From Verrucomicrobiaceae bacterium UBA7681 (GTDB taxonomy: Bacteria > Verrucomicrobiota > Verrucomicrobiia > Verrucomicrobiales > Verrucomicrobiaceae): a stretch of 64,000 nucleotides of DNA. The stretch is taken from positions 1 to 64,000 of the forward strand of contig DLGZ01000076.1 of NCBI GenBank assembly GCA_002482965.1. The letters are read 5' to 3'. Positions within the stretch are counted from its first letter, which is position 1, and each line of letters opens with the position of its first letter. Below, piece by piece: positions 1-8,490 of this stretch. The translations under genes and the position numbers were made by a program. Below the pieces are notes generated by a model, which was not told the DNA's origin, ran no database searches, and saw nothing but the letters and a program-made list of their open reading frames with translations.

Positions 1-170
1 CCAGTAGAGACTGCCACGGCGGGCCAGTTTCCCCGCTCTCCAAATCCACGATAACCAGCCTTAACTGACTGCCATTCATGTCAGGCTGTTAAGCAAGTCT
101 CAAAAGTTCGCAGGTCTTCGATCCCGATTCAACCAGCCAGAACTTGATGATCGAGGACGAGGACGAGCAT

Positions 171-2519
171 TTACGGTGAGGCCACGCCCATATCCTTGCC
201 ATGCAACACCGACACCAGCGCAATATCGACGAGGAGTTTTTGCACGTTGAAGTTGGAGGCGGCAAAGCTGCGCTGGAGGTTTTCCAGGATCTGAGGGCCG
301 TAGGCGAGGGGCTGCTGCTTGACGAAGTGATTGAAGAGCTGGCGGATGAATGCGCGGTGGCCGTAGGGGCTGGTGGCGACGTAGTTCACAATGTCGCGGG
401 GGCCGGTGAGGTGGACTTTGTGGCCTTCGTCATCGGCGAAGTCGCCCTGGGCATTGACGGGCTTGTTGTTGTCCTGGGTGCGCCAGCGGCCGATGGCATC
501 GAAGTTTTCGAGGCTGAAGCCGAGGGGGTTGATGGTGGAATGGCAGGACATGCAGGTGTTGTTGCGAGTGAGTTCGGTGATCTTCTCGCGCATGGTGAGC
601 TTCGGATTGAAGTGGCTCTCATCAAAGGTGACGGCCATCGGTGGCGGACGCAGGGAGATGCCGACGATGTTGCGGGTGAGGAAGACGCCGCGATGGATGG
701 GCGAGGTGGCGCGGCTGGAAGCCAGTGAGGCGAGCAGGTAGGGGTGGGTAACCACGCCTGCACGCTGCTTCGGATCAAACGCCACCTGCTGAAAGCCGCT
801 GCCTTGAATGGGCTTGCCGTAGAATTTACCGAGGCGGTCATTGAGAAGCAGGTAGTCTGCCTGCAGGAGCTGGCGGTAGTCGGACTGCGGGCTCCAGACG
901 ACCTGATCGAGGAACTCGAAGAGCGACTCGCGCAGGTCTGCGAGCACGCTGTCATCGAAGCCGGGGAAGAGTTTCAGGTCTTTGGAATTGCCTTCGGCGC
1001 GTTCGAGTTCCAGCCAGTGGTGGAAGAAGCCGTGCATCTTGGCCTTGGTGCGGGTGTCTGCGAGCATGCGCTGGGCTTCGGTGCGGATTTGCGCATCTGT
1101 GCGCAGCTTGCCGGAGGCGGCGGCCTGCATGAGTTTTTTGTCTGGAATGGAGTCCCAGAGGGTGAGGGCGAGGCGTGAGGCAAGGGCGAAGTCGTCGGGC
1201 TTGTCGATCTCGCGCAATTCGGGATAGAGAAACTGCGGCGACTTCAGTGTGAAGAGGACGATGCGCTTGACGGCCTGCTCGGGGCTCTTGGCGGACTTGA
1301 AGATTGATTCGATGTAGAGCTGCTTTTGCTCTTCGGTGAGCGGGCGGCAAAAGGCGGCTTCGACGAAGGTGAAGGCGAATTTGCGGAGCTTTTCCAGGCG
1401 ATCTGGTGCGCCGTCTTTGGTGCCGGCGAGTTCATTGAGCTTCTCCTCCACGTGCTCGGCGGTGGTGATGGCGGCGTCTGTGGTGGATTGATCCCAGCCT
1501 TTGGAGATGGAGGTGCCGCGTTCATAGCCGACGCTGCGGTCGTCTGCGGGGAAGTTGGTGCTGACGATCATGAGCTCGCGCGGGCGGTCGGTGCGAAGCG
1601 CGTGCTGCGGGATGATTTCCGTTACTCCGTGTGGGGGTTTCCACCAGAGCTCGATGGAGGCGGATTGCTCTTTGAACTTGAAGTGATCCAACTTGAGCCG
1701 GTAGGCGCGGCCACCGACGAGGAAGAGGCTCTTTTTCTCTTCGCGCACAATGGGGCCGGCGCTCACCCAGGCATCAATGAGGACACCGGTTTCGCTGGTG
1801 TCATTGATCCAGAGGCGTGCGCCGTTTTCGGTCTTGAGCATGAACTCATACATGCCGGTGTCTTCGGCCACGACGCTGCCTTCCCAGGAGTCCTGGAACT
1901 GCTCGGCCTCCATCTTTTCATTGTCCGGACTGCCTGTGCCAAAGTGGAATGCGATCTGGGGATCGACGCGCTCCATCTTATAGTTGGGGCGCTTGGCTTT
2001 GATGCCGTCTTTCGGCGTGGTGTCCACCGCCTTCTCGCCTGGCTTTGGCAGTTCGACTCCGCGATAATTGGCCTTCAATCCTGACTCTGCGCCGATGGGG
2101 CGGTCAAATCCCGGGCCCATGCGGAAGCGTCCGATGAGGTCCATGACGGAGGTGCGATACTGCGCGATGGTCAGGCGGCTCAGATCCTGATCTGGCGGAT
2201 GGCTGCGCGCCTGGGCTGCGGAGGAATAAAAGGAGTCGTAGATGTACAAGGCCACCTGCCTGGCATCTTCACCCACGCATTGGTCCGCATGATCCTCAGG
2301 CATGGTGCGTTCGATCTTGCGCGCCAGCGCCTCCAGGGTGAGATCGCCGATGAGCGGATCGTCAAACTTGTCTTTCACGCCCTGGCCTTTGGCGCCGTGG
2401 CAATCCAGGCACAATTTTTTGTAAATGACGGCACCGGGATGCTCGGCGGCAGATGCGTACGCCGTCAGCAGCCAGAGCGTGAGTCCGGCAAATCGTGAAT
2501 GGGGGGATGTTTGGGCCAT
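171..2519 (-). CDS. PA14 / cytochrome c / DUF1587-1592-1588-1585 protein
   Basis: 782 residues. The N-terminus is a signal peptide followed by a class I heme motif (CLDCH, about residue 37), then a DUF1587-like segment, a PA14 carbohydrate-binding-like domain (about residues 200-310), and the DUF1595/1592/1588/1585 series, with a second CxxCH-like site (CMSCH) in the DUF1588/1585 part. This architecture is typical of the large exported 'planctomycete cytochrome' proteins of Planctomycetes and Verrucomicrobia, which are thought to act at the cell surface on polymers; the reaction is not established. It is the last gene of the minus-strand operon, about 90 bases after the serine dehydratase gene. 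A redox role with the FAD dehydrogenase of the same operon is only a guess. Confidence 0.85.
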   Translation of the reverse strand: MAQTSPHSRFAGLTLWLLTAYASAAEHPGAVIYKKLCLDCHGAKGQGVKDKFDDPLIGDLTLEALARKIERTMPEDHADQCVGEDARQVALYIYDSFYSSAAQARSHPPDQDLSRLTIAQYRTSVMDLIGRFRMGPGFDRPIGAESGLKANYRGVELPKPGEKAVDTTPKDGIKAKRPNYKMERVDPQIAFHFGTGSPDNEKMEAEQFQDSWEGSVVAEDTGMYEFMLKTENGARLWINDTSETGVLIDAWVSAGPIVREEKKSLFLVGGRAYRLKLDHFKFKEQSASIELWWKPPHGVTEIIPQHALRTDRPRELMIVSTNFPADDRSVGYERGTSISKGWDQSTTDAAITTAEHVEEKLNELAGTKDGAPDRLEKLRKFAFTFVEAAFCRPLTEEQKQLYIESIFKSAKSPEQAVKRIVLFTLKSPQFLYPELREIDKPDDFALASRLALTLWDSIPDKKLMQAAASGKLRTDAQIRTEAQRMLADTRTKAKMHGFFHHWLELERAEGNSKDLKLFPGFDDSVLADLRESLFEFLDQVVWSPQSDYRQLLQADYLLLNDRLGKFYGKPIQGSGFQQVAFDPKQRAGVVTHPYLLASLASSRATSPIHRGVFLTRNIVGISLRPPPMAVTFDESHFNPKLTMREKITELTRNNTCMSCHSTINPLGFSLENFDAIGRWRTQDNNKPVNAQGDFADDEGHKVHLTGPRDIVNYVATSPYGHRAFIRQLFNHFVKQQPLAYGPQILENLQRSFAASNFNVQKLLVDIALVSVLHGKDMGVASP

Positions 2520-2609
2520 GAAGGGGGGTGAAACTTGGCTAAGAGAATAATCCTCTCACCGCAACCCTCTTTCATGGATCTCATGCGGGTGGACGCCCGG
2601 TTTTGGCTT

Positions 2610-4157
2610 TCAATGACACCCACATCCACCGCAGCCCTGTGCTTTGCGTGCGCCCAGCTTGCGCTCGATCTCCTGGGAGGTCGGGGTGATGGCGAGACCG
2701 CCGAGGGATGTGCAGCGGTGCTCGCGGGGCATCATGGAGGCGACGTTTTTGGCGGCGTCGATGACTTCATCCAGTGGGATGAGAGGATCGAATCCGGCGA
2801 GGGCCATGTTAGCACAGGAAAGGGCGTTGCTGGCGGCCATGACGTTTTTGCCGAGGCAGGGGGCTTCGACGCGATTGGCGATGGGATCGCAGATCAGGCC
2901 GAGCATGCTTTGGAAGGCCATCGAGGCGGCGGCGGTGGCTTGATCGCGCGTGCCACCGGCGAGTGTGACGAGTGCGGCTGCGGCCATGCTGGCTGCGGCA
3001 CCGCCCTCTGCCTGACAGCCGCCCACCTCCGCTGCAAACGTCCAGCGGGTGGCGATGAAAACGCCGATCAAACCGGCGGCAAGCATGGCCTGCGCCATGT
3101 CTTCTTCGTCTTTGTCCAGCGCCTCTGACATGCCGATCACTGCGCCGGGCAGTGCGGCACAGGCACCTGCCGTGGGCGCGGCGACGATGACGCCCATGGA
3201 GCTTTTTACTTCCATCAAGGCCGTGACGTAGAGCACAATGCGATTGAGCGCTCCGCCATCGAGGAGTTTGCCGGCCTGCATCAGTTCGTTGAAGCGTCCG
3301 CTTTGATGTCCGAGTACGCGGTCTTCATAATGAGTGCCTGCGATGCCGCTGGCGATCGACTTGCGCAGGATGCGCACGATGGCGATCATTTTGTCGATGA
3401 CTTCACGCTCGGTGAAGTTTCCGCGAGCCATTTCGTACTCGACGGCCAGTCGCCATAGAAGTGTGTGGTGCTCGCCGTCGTGCGTGAGCATCTCGGTGCA
3501 GCTTTTGAAGGGCACACGCATGTCCTTGCGCGAAGGCACGGGCAGCACGGGGGAGAGCCGTTTGACTGCAATGACGGGGAGATGATCTGTGGCTGCAAAC
3601 GCTGCTGCTTTGACCTGAACTATTTGGCACCCGCCTGCGTCATGATGAGTGACCTCGCCGTCTGTGAAGTGCGCAGATGCGGTCTTGGGCAGCCAGATGA
3701 GCGTCTCATGGTATCCGCCGTCCATGTGCAGCGGCACGCCGTCGATGCTCTGCACTTCCATCATGCCGCCGCCGGTTGAGATGGCGATGAGCGTGTGCTG
3801 CTCGTGTGCATTGCGCAGAGTTAGCCGGTAGGTGTTTGGGTGCGGATCGCCGACGTCGACGGTTTCGATGCGGAGCTTGATCCCGGCGTTTGCGAGTGCT
3901 TGCGCGGAGTCCGGCAGGCGCTCGTCATCGGCATCCCAGCCGAGCAAGCCGCCGAAGAGGCCCATGTCACTGCCCTGGCTTTCGTGTGTGGTGGGCAGTG
4001 AACCTGCGCGGTCAAACTCCACGAGCACCTCTGTGATTTCGGCTTCCATCAGGTCGCGTGCCAGTCGCCCGATGCGCAGGGCTGCGGCGCAGTGCGAGCT
4101 GGAGGGGCCGCGCATGACGGGGCCGATGACGTCGTTGAAAATGGAGACGGCACTCAT
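2610..4157 (-). CDS. sdaA: L-serine ammonia-lyase, iron-sulfur type
   Basis: 515 residues, a single-chain L-serine dehydratase that deaminates L-serine to pyruvate using a [4Fe-4S] cluster. The N-terminal beta domain starts with the family hallmark FNDVIGPVMRGPSSSH. The alpha domain shows APTAGACAALPG, an AEVGGCQAEGG segment and a CDPIANRVEAPC segment, which together carry the expected cluster cysteines. An unusual cysteine-rich tail (CGGCGCH) ends the protein, and it is somewhat longer than the common ~455 residues. Its start codon overlaps the stop of the upstream sulfatase by 4 bases, so it belongs to the same operon. In this context it would route serine released from peptides into pyruvate. 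Confidence 0.92.
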   Translation of the reverse strand: MSAVSIFNDVIGPVMRGPSSSHCAAALRIGRLARDLMEAEITEVLVEFDRAGSLPTTHESQGSDMGLFGGLLGWDADDERLPDSAQALANAGIKLRIETVDVGDPHPNTYRLTLRNAHEQHTLIAISTGGGMMEVQSIDGVPLHMDGGYHETLIWLPKTASAHFTDGEVTHHDAGGCQIVQVKAAAFAATDHLPVIAVKRLSPVLPVPSRKDMRVPFKSCTEMLTHDGEHHTLLWRLAVEYEMARGNFTEREVIDKMIAIVRILRKSIASGIAGTHYEDRVLGHQSGRFNELMQAGKLLDGGALNRIVLYVTALMEVKSSMGVIVAAPTAGACAALPGAVIGMSEALDKDEEDMAQAMLAAGLIGVFIATRWTFAAEVGGCQAEGGAAASMAAAALVTLAGGTRDQATAAASMAFQSMLGLICDPIANRVEAPCLGKNVMAASNALSCANMALAGFDPLIPLDEVIDAAKNVASMMPREHRCTSLGGLAITPTSQEIERKLGARKAQGCGGCGCH

Positions 4158-5698
4158 GGCTGCTTGGTGTTGGTGCTACGGCCTTCAGCTTTTGATTTGT
4201 CGAGCAGGGCTTTCAACTCTGCGGTGATTTCGGGGCGTTTGAAGAAGAGATTGGTGGTTTCACCGGGATCATTTTCGAGATCGTAGAGCTGGCCGGGTGC
4301 ATCGGGCGCAGCTTCGGGCAGCGCGTAATGTTTAAGCTCGGCGGAGGTGTAGTTGTTTCCTCCGGAGCCGCGGTGGTCGATGTATTTCCAGGTGCCGCGA
4401 CGGATGGACAGCGTGCGCTGGCCGGCAAAGGCCTGCATGAGCAGATACGGGCGGATCGGGTTGGTGGCCTTGCCTTCGAGAACCGGCAGCAGGTTGAAGC
4501 TGTCCTCGGCGGCATCGTGCGGAAGTTCCGCGCCGGTGATCGCGGCAAGGGTGGCCATCACATCGGTGAGGCTGACGAGTTGATCGCTGGTGCTGCCGCT
4601 CTTCACATGACCCGGCCAGCGGATGATGAGGGGCACTCGGTGGCCTCCATCCCAGGCGTCACGTTTCATGCCACGCCATGGCTTGGCACCGTCGTGATCG
4701 TGGTCGGCGCGCATGTGGACGACGCTCGTGGTTTCCGGGCCGTTGTCGCTGGATAAAAGGACAATCGTCTTGTCCGCGATGCCGTGCTTTTCGAGGTCTT
4801 TCATCAACTCACCGACGATGTGGTCCAGTTCACCAATGAAATCGCCATGTGGTCCGGCCTGGGTTTTGTTTTTGAACTCGGGTGCGGCAAAGGATGGCAG
4901 ATGAACGGCCTGCGTGGCGTGGTAGAGGAAAAAGGGCTTGTCCGGTGAAGTGCGCATGTGTTCGTTGATGAACTCGCGGCTTTTCTTGAGGAAGATCAGG
5001 TCCACTTCCTCCATCGGGAAATCTGGGGCGATGAGGCCTGCGCGGCAGTCGTTCGCATAGGGGTGCTTTGGCAGCTTCGATTTGTCGATGGGCAGCGCTG
5101 GATGGACGGGAATGTGATCTCCATCAATGAAAGCATAGAGCCAGTCGGTTGTTGGGCAGCAGGCTGTGCCGAAGAAGTGGTCAAAGCCATGATCGAGCGG
5201 CCCGCCGTCGATGCGGCGAGAGAAATCGATGCGCCGTATGTCATCCAGTCCACCTTTGTGAATCGGTTCGCCGGTCTTGTCTCGGAAGGTCAGCCCCACA
5301 TGCCACTTGCCGATGGCTGCGGTGGCGTAGCCTTGTTGTCTCAATAAGCCGGGAAGTGTGAGGCGGCCCGGCGCGATCAAGCTGGGACCGCCAGCTCCCT
5401 GAAACACTGTTCCGCCATTCGGCACGCGAAACGCCATCTGACCTGTCATGAGACTGTAGCGTGATGGAGTGCACACAGTGGCCGGGCTGTGCGCATCGGT
5501 GAACCTCATTCCCTCACGCGCGAGGAGGTCGATGTTAGGTGTGGGCACTTTCGACTGCGCATTGTAGCAGCGCAGATCGCCGTAGCCGAGATCATCCGCG
5601 AGGATGAGGAGGACATGGGGCTTGCTGGCTGCGAGCGCGTGGCCGCACACGAGGGTGATCTGCACCCAAAGGACGGCCAGTGATCTCATGAGGTGCAT
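4154..5698 (-). CDS. Exported formylglycine-type sulfatase
   Basis: 514 residues with an N-terminal signal peptide (cleavage likely near ALAA-SK). The sulfatase metal-binding start ILADDLGYGDL is present, and CTPSR at residues 76-80 fits the CxPxR motif in which Cys76 is converted to formylglycine. Downstream signatures include GKWHVG and SSDNGPE. It hydrolyses sulfate esters, probably outside the cytoplasm; the substrate cannot be told from sequence, although S1-family enzymes of Verrucomicrobia usually act on sulfated glycans. It sits between the acetylesterase-like gene (6-base gap) and sdaA (4-base overlap). The first ATG is used; a second ATG three codons later is equally possible. Confidence 0.92.
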   Translation of the reverse strand: MHLMRSLAVLWVQITLVCGHALAASKPHVLLILADDLGYGDLRCYNAQSKVPTPNIDLLAREGMRFTDAHSPATVCTPSRYSLMTGQMAFRVPNGGTVFQGAGGPSLIAPGRLTLPGLLRQQGYATAAIGKWHVGLTFRDKTGEPIHKGGLDDIRRIDFSRRIDGGPLDHGFDHFFGTACCPTTDWLYAFIDGDHIPVHPALPIDKSKLPKHPYANDCRAGLIAPDFPMEEVDLIFLKKSREFINEHMRTSPDKPFFLYHATQAVHLPSFAAPEFKNKTQAGPHGDFIGELDHIVGELMKDLEKHGIADKTIVLLSSDNGPETTSVVHMRADHDHDGAKPWRGMKRDAWDGGHRVPLIIRWPGHVKSGSTSDQLVSLTDVMATLAAITGAELPHDAAEDSFNLLPVLEGKATNPIRPYLLMQAFAGQRTLSIRRGTWKYIDHRGSGGNNYTSAELKHYALPEAAPDAPGQLYDLENDPGETTNLFFKRPEITAELKALLDKSKAEGRSTNTKQP

Positions 5699-5704
5699 TG
5701 TTGA

Positions 5705-8488
5705 CTATTTTTCCAACTCCTGCCGGGTGGCGATGGGCACGTAACCTGTCTCAAGGCCCTTGGGTGGTGTGAGGATCAACGCGGGATCGATGTGAGCGAG
5801 GGTGCCGGTATCGGGCGGGGTGAGGTAGTTGCGATCCTTGGTCCAGGCGCGGTGCAGTTTTTCCACACGGGCCTGCACCTGCTCACGCTCCTCGTCGGTG
5901 AGGTCGGCATTGAGCATGGCGGGCTGGTCGGCGAAGCGGTACCAATAATAGGTCACGACGCTGCCATCGCCGAGGTGGGCCTTGAAGGGGCCGGCGGCGG
6001 GGCCGGGTTTTTTCCAGCAGCTTGCGGCGTCGTCGGGGGTGGTGCGTGGCTCCTGTGGTTTTTCGACGGGTGTTTCAAAGCGGTGCTGCGTGAGGCCCAG
6101 AGCTGCGGGAACCTCTTTGGGTGGCATGACATTCCACTGCGGTTTTTTGCCGTCTGAGGCCAGCGTGTAGTATTCCGGCAGGGTGACGAGAGAACCACTG
6201 CTGCGTGTGAGTTGCTCATTCCACTTGTAGCTGAAGGTGGTGGGATCTGGTGTGAAGGAGGTGGCGAAGGATTTCCATGCGAGCGGCACTTTTTCCTCAC
6301 GTTTGGTGCCCGGCGGATAGATGCTCCAGTTGGATCCGCCGCCTGAGCGGAAGGTGTGCACGGCGGATGCGTCCGCTTTGATTGCGCCATCTGCAGGTGT
6401 GCCGCCTTCGAACCATTTCTCTACGTCATCCCACAGCGCTGCCTTTTTGTAGGCGGTGAGGCGATGAAGCACGGTGGAGGTGCCATCAGGACCGATGGGA
6501 AATGCGGTGGGAGCGACGCGCGCATGCTCTTTGCCGTTTGCGTCTTTGGTGAGGATGGCCGGTACATGCTGCGTCTCCATTTGGATGGCTTTGTTGGGCC
6601 CGGCGGGGCGGGAGTCGAGAAGCTGCCCGGCCCACTCTGGATGATCGATGGTGGCCTGTGTCCAGAAGAAGGGCGTGAAGAAGGCGGCGGGGCCTTTGAA
6701 GTTGGCGGTGTTGAGAAACAGCGTCCAGCAGTGGTTGCCCGTGGGCACGTTTTTGCCTGCGGTGGTGGTCTTTGGATTTGTCAGCGGCAAGGGCAGATAA
6801 CCGTAGCCAAAGAGTTCGCCGCTGGTGCCTTGTTTGAGGTTCAGGCCATCGAGTGGAAACAGCAGCCACGGGCTGAGCTGTGCCACGCCATATTGGCCGC
6901 GCGGTTTTTCCCAGGTGCCGGCGCCGTAGCCGGGGCCGTTTGCGATGAAGGAGAAATTGGGCCCCACGCCGCCCATGATGAACTTGGGCGTGGTGGTGGG
7001 AAAATGCGTGTCGCGCCACCAGCCGAGTCCGCCTTCGATGTCGGTGTAGCATTTGCCTTCCGGCTTCTTTCCCTCTTCGTACTGCGGATGCATCCAGGTA
7101 CCGCAGAGTCCGGTTTGAAATTTGTGCCCGGGATACGTCGCCACCAGCGGCCAGGCGGCGGCGTAGAGTGAGAAGCCGCCATTGAAGTCTTCCGGAACTT
7201 TTTCAGCAGGTCCAAAGAGATAGCCTGCCATCTCGCCTTGCTGGGGCTGCGCTGCAGACGATGTCTGCTTGGAAGGAAGAAGGGCTTCGGCGAATGCCCG
7301 GCCCATCAGGGCGAAGGTTTTGGCGCAGCCGAGGTAGTGATAGCCGGCATTGGAGGCACCGCGCTGCCAGAGTGCGGCTTCCTCAGGGGAGATGAGCTTG
7401 GCTTCATACTGCTTTAAATACTCACGCTTCTCTGCGTCGGTCATGTGGCCGTCGGCATTGGCGTGGTCTTTGTGCTTTGAGTTCAGATGGAAGCTCATCT
7501 GGCGAGCCTGGGCTCTTTTGTCGTCGATGGCGCCGAGTTCTTCTGACCAAAACGGCGCTGTCTGCACGGCGAAGACGTTGCCTTTGAACTCGGGGAGCAA
7601 AGAGGGCGCGGCCATTGCCTCGCGGAAGGAAAGCGTTTCCGGGTTGGCTTTCAAGCCGCCGACACCCATGACGCCGATGACGAAGGGCATCTGTGGTGCG
7701 CCGAGGTCTTTGCGCACATCGCGAATGAAGTGGGCGAGCAAATCACTGTAGACCGCGAAGCGCCCGGGCTTGCCGCGATCGGGATACGTGTGGCCGTCAA
7801 CCATGTCGTTGAATCCCTGAAACCAGACGAAGCCCGCGATCTCGTAGCCCTGTGCGGCGTCGTAGGCCGGGCATACGCGCTTCGGATCAGCGAGAACACG
7901 CTTCACATGCTCGACCATGTAGCGATAGAAGCGCCCTGTTTCCTGTTTCTTCTCAGCAAGCCAGAGGTTCATGTCCTTCGGTACACCGTGACCCGGCGGG
8001 CCGTAGTAGAGCTTCTTCTGGTAGTCGTTGAGTTCATAGGGCCCCGCGCTCGGCGGGCGGAACTCGGTGTTCAGGCTTCTGCCGCCCCACGCGGTCTTGA
8101 TGATTAGCACAGGTTCCTTCAGTGCAGCATCCATCGTGAGGCCGAAGGTGAACTCAGGCCCGATCTTACCGTTCGACCTCGTCGCATCGTCTCGCGCACC
8201 AAAGCCAGCCGTAAGCTTCCCCGTGCCCTCTCCATTCGCGCTGCCGTCGTATTTGCCGGTGAGGTAGGAGATCCAGGCATGATCGCACACGGTTGGTTTG
8301 CCATCCGCGGTGCGCATCTGCTGCAGCAATGGTGCGGTGGCGGGATCATCGCCAATGTAGTCGAATGTTTCGATCTTGGCATGGCCTTCCATGTTGGACT
8401 GTCCGGCGAGGATGAAGACCTTCAGCGGCTTGGCTGTAGAGGGAAGGGTTGTTGCAAGCAGCGAGGCGAGCAGGAGGATGTGTTTCAT
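5705..8488 (-). CDS. Sialate O-acetylesterase-like (SASA) enzyme fused to a large unknown C-terminal region
   Basis: About 927 residues from the ATG at 8488, chosen because it opens a clear signal peptide (MKHILLLASLLATTLPSTA) and lies 2 bases after the previous stop; an in-frame upstream extension has no signal. The mature protein begins with the SGNH/SASA block VFILAGQSNMEG (catalytic Ser) and has a WFQGFNDM block and a later DGHMTDAE segment that could supply Asp/His. About 350 residues of esterase are followed by about 500 residues that I do not recognise, rich in Trp, Gly and Pro. The enzyme should remove acetyl groups from carbohydrates outside the cytoplasm. It is an operon member between the metallopeptidase-like and sulfatase genes. 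Confidence 0.75.
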   Translation of the reverse strand: MKHILLLASLLATTLPSTAKPLKVFILAGQSNMEGHAKIETFDYIGDDPATAPLLQQMRTADGKPTVCDHAWISYLTGKYDGSANGEGTGKLTAGFGARDDATRSNGKIGPEFTFGLTMDAALKEPVLIIKTAWGGRSLNTEFRPPSAGPYELNDYQKKLYYGPPGHGVPKDMNLWLAEKKQETGRFYRYMVEHVKRVLADPKRVCPAYDAAQGYEIAGFVWFQGFNDMVDGHTYPDRGKPGRFAVYSDLLAHFIRDVRKDLGAPQMPFVIGVMGVGGLKANPETLSFREAMAAPSLLPEFKGNVFAVQTAPFWSEELGAIDDKRAQARQMSFHLNSKHKDHANADGHMTDAEKREYLKQYEAKLISPEEAALWQRGASNAGYHYLGCAKTFALMGRAFAEALLPSKQTSSAAQPQQGEMAGYLFGPAEKVPEDFNGGFSLYAAAWPLVATYPGHKFQTGLCGTWMHPQYEEGKKPEGKCYTDIEGGLGWWRDTHFPTTTPKFIMGGVGPNFSFIANGPGYGAGTWEKPRGQYGVAQLSPWLLFPLDGLNLKQGTSGELFGYGYLPLPLTNPKTTTAGKNVPTGNHCWTLFLNTANFKGPAAFFTPFFWTQATIDHPEWAGQLLDSRPAGPNKAIQMETQHVPAILTKDANGKEHARVAPTAFPIGPDGTSTVLHRLTAYKKAALWDDVEKWFEGGTPADGAIKADASAVHTFRSGGGSNWSIYPPGTKREEKVPLAWKSFATSFTPDPTTFSYKWNEQLTRSSGSLVTLPEYYTLASDGKKPQWNVMPPKEVPAALGLTQHRFETPVEKPQEPRTTPDDAASCWKKPGPAAGPFKAHLGDGSVVTYYWYRFADQPAMLNADLTDEEREQVQARVEKLHRAWTKDRNYLTPPDTGTLAHIDPALILTPPKGLETGYVPIATRQELEK

Positions 8489-8490
8489 GG

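Noticed and set aside
1..170. Possible gene end or small hairpin (CTGAC/GTCAG) at the left edge.
   Set aside because: Frames are short and cut by the window edge, and the repeat is weak; nothing can be assigned.
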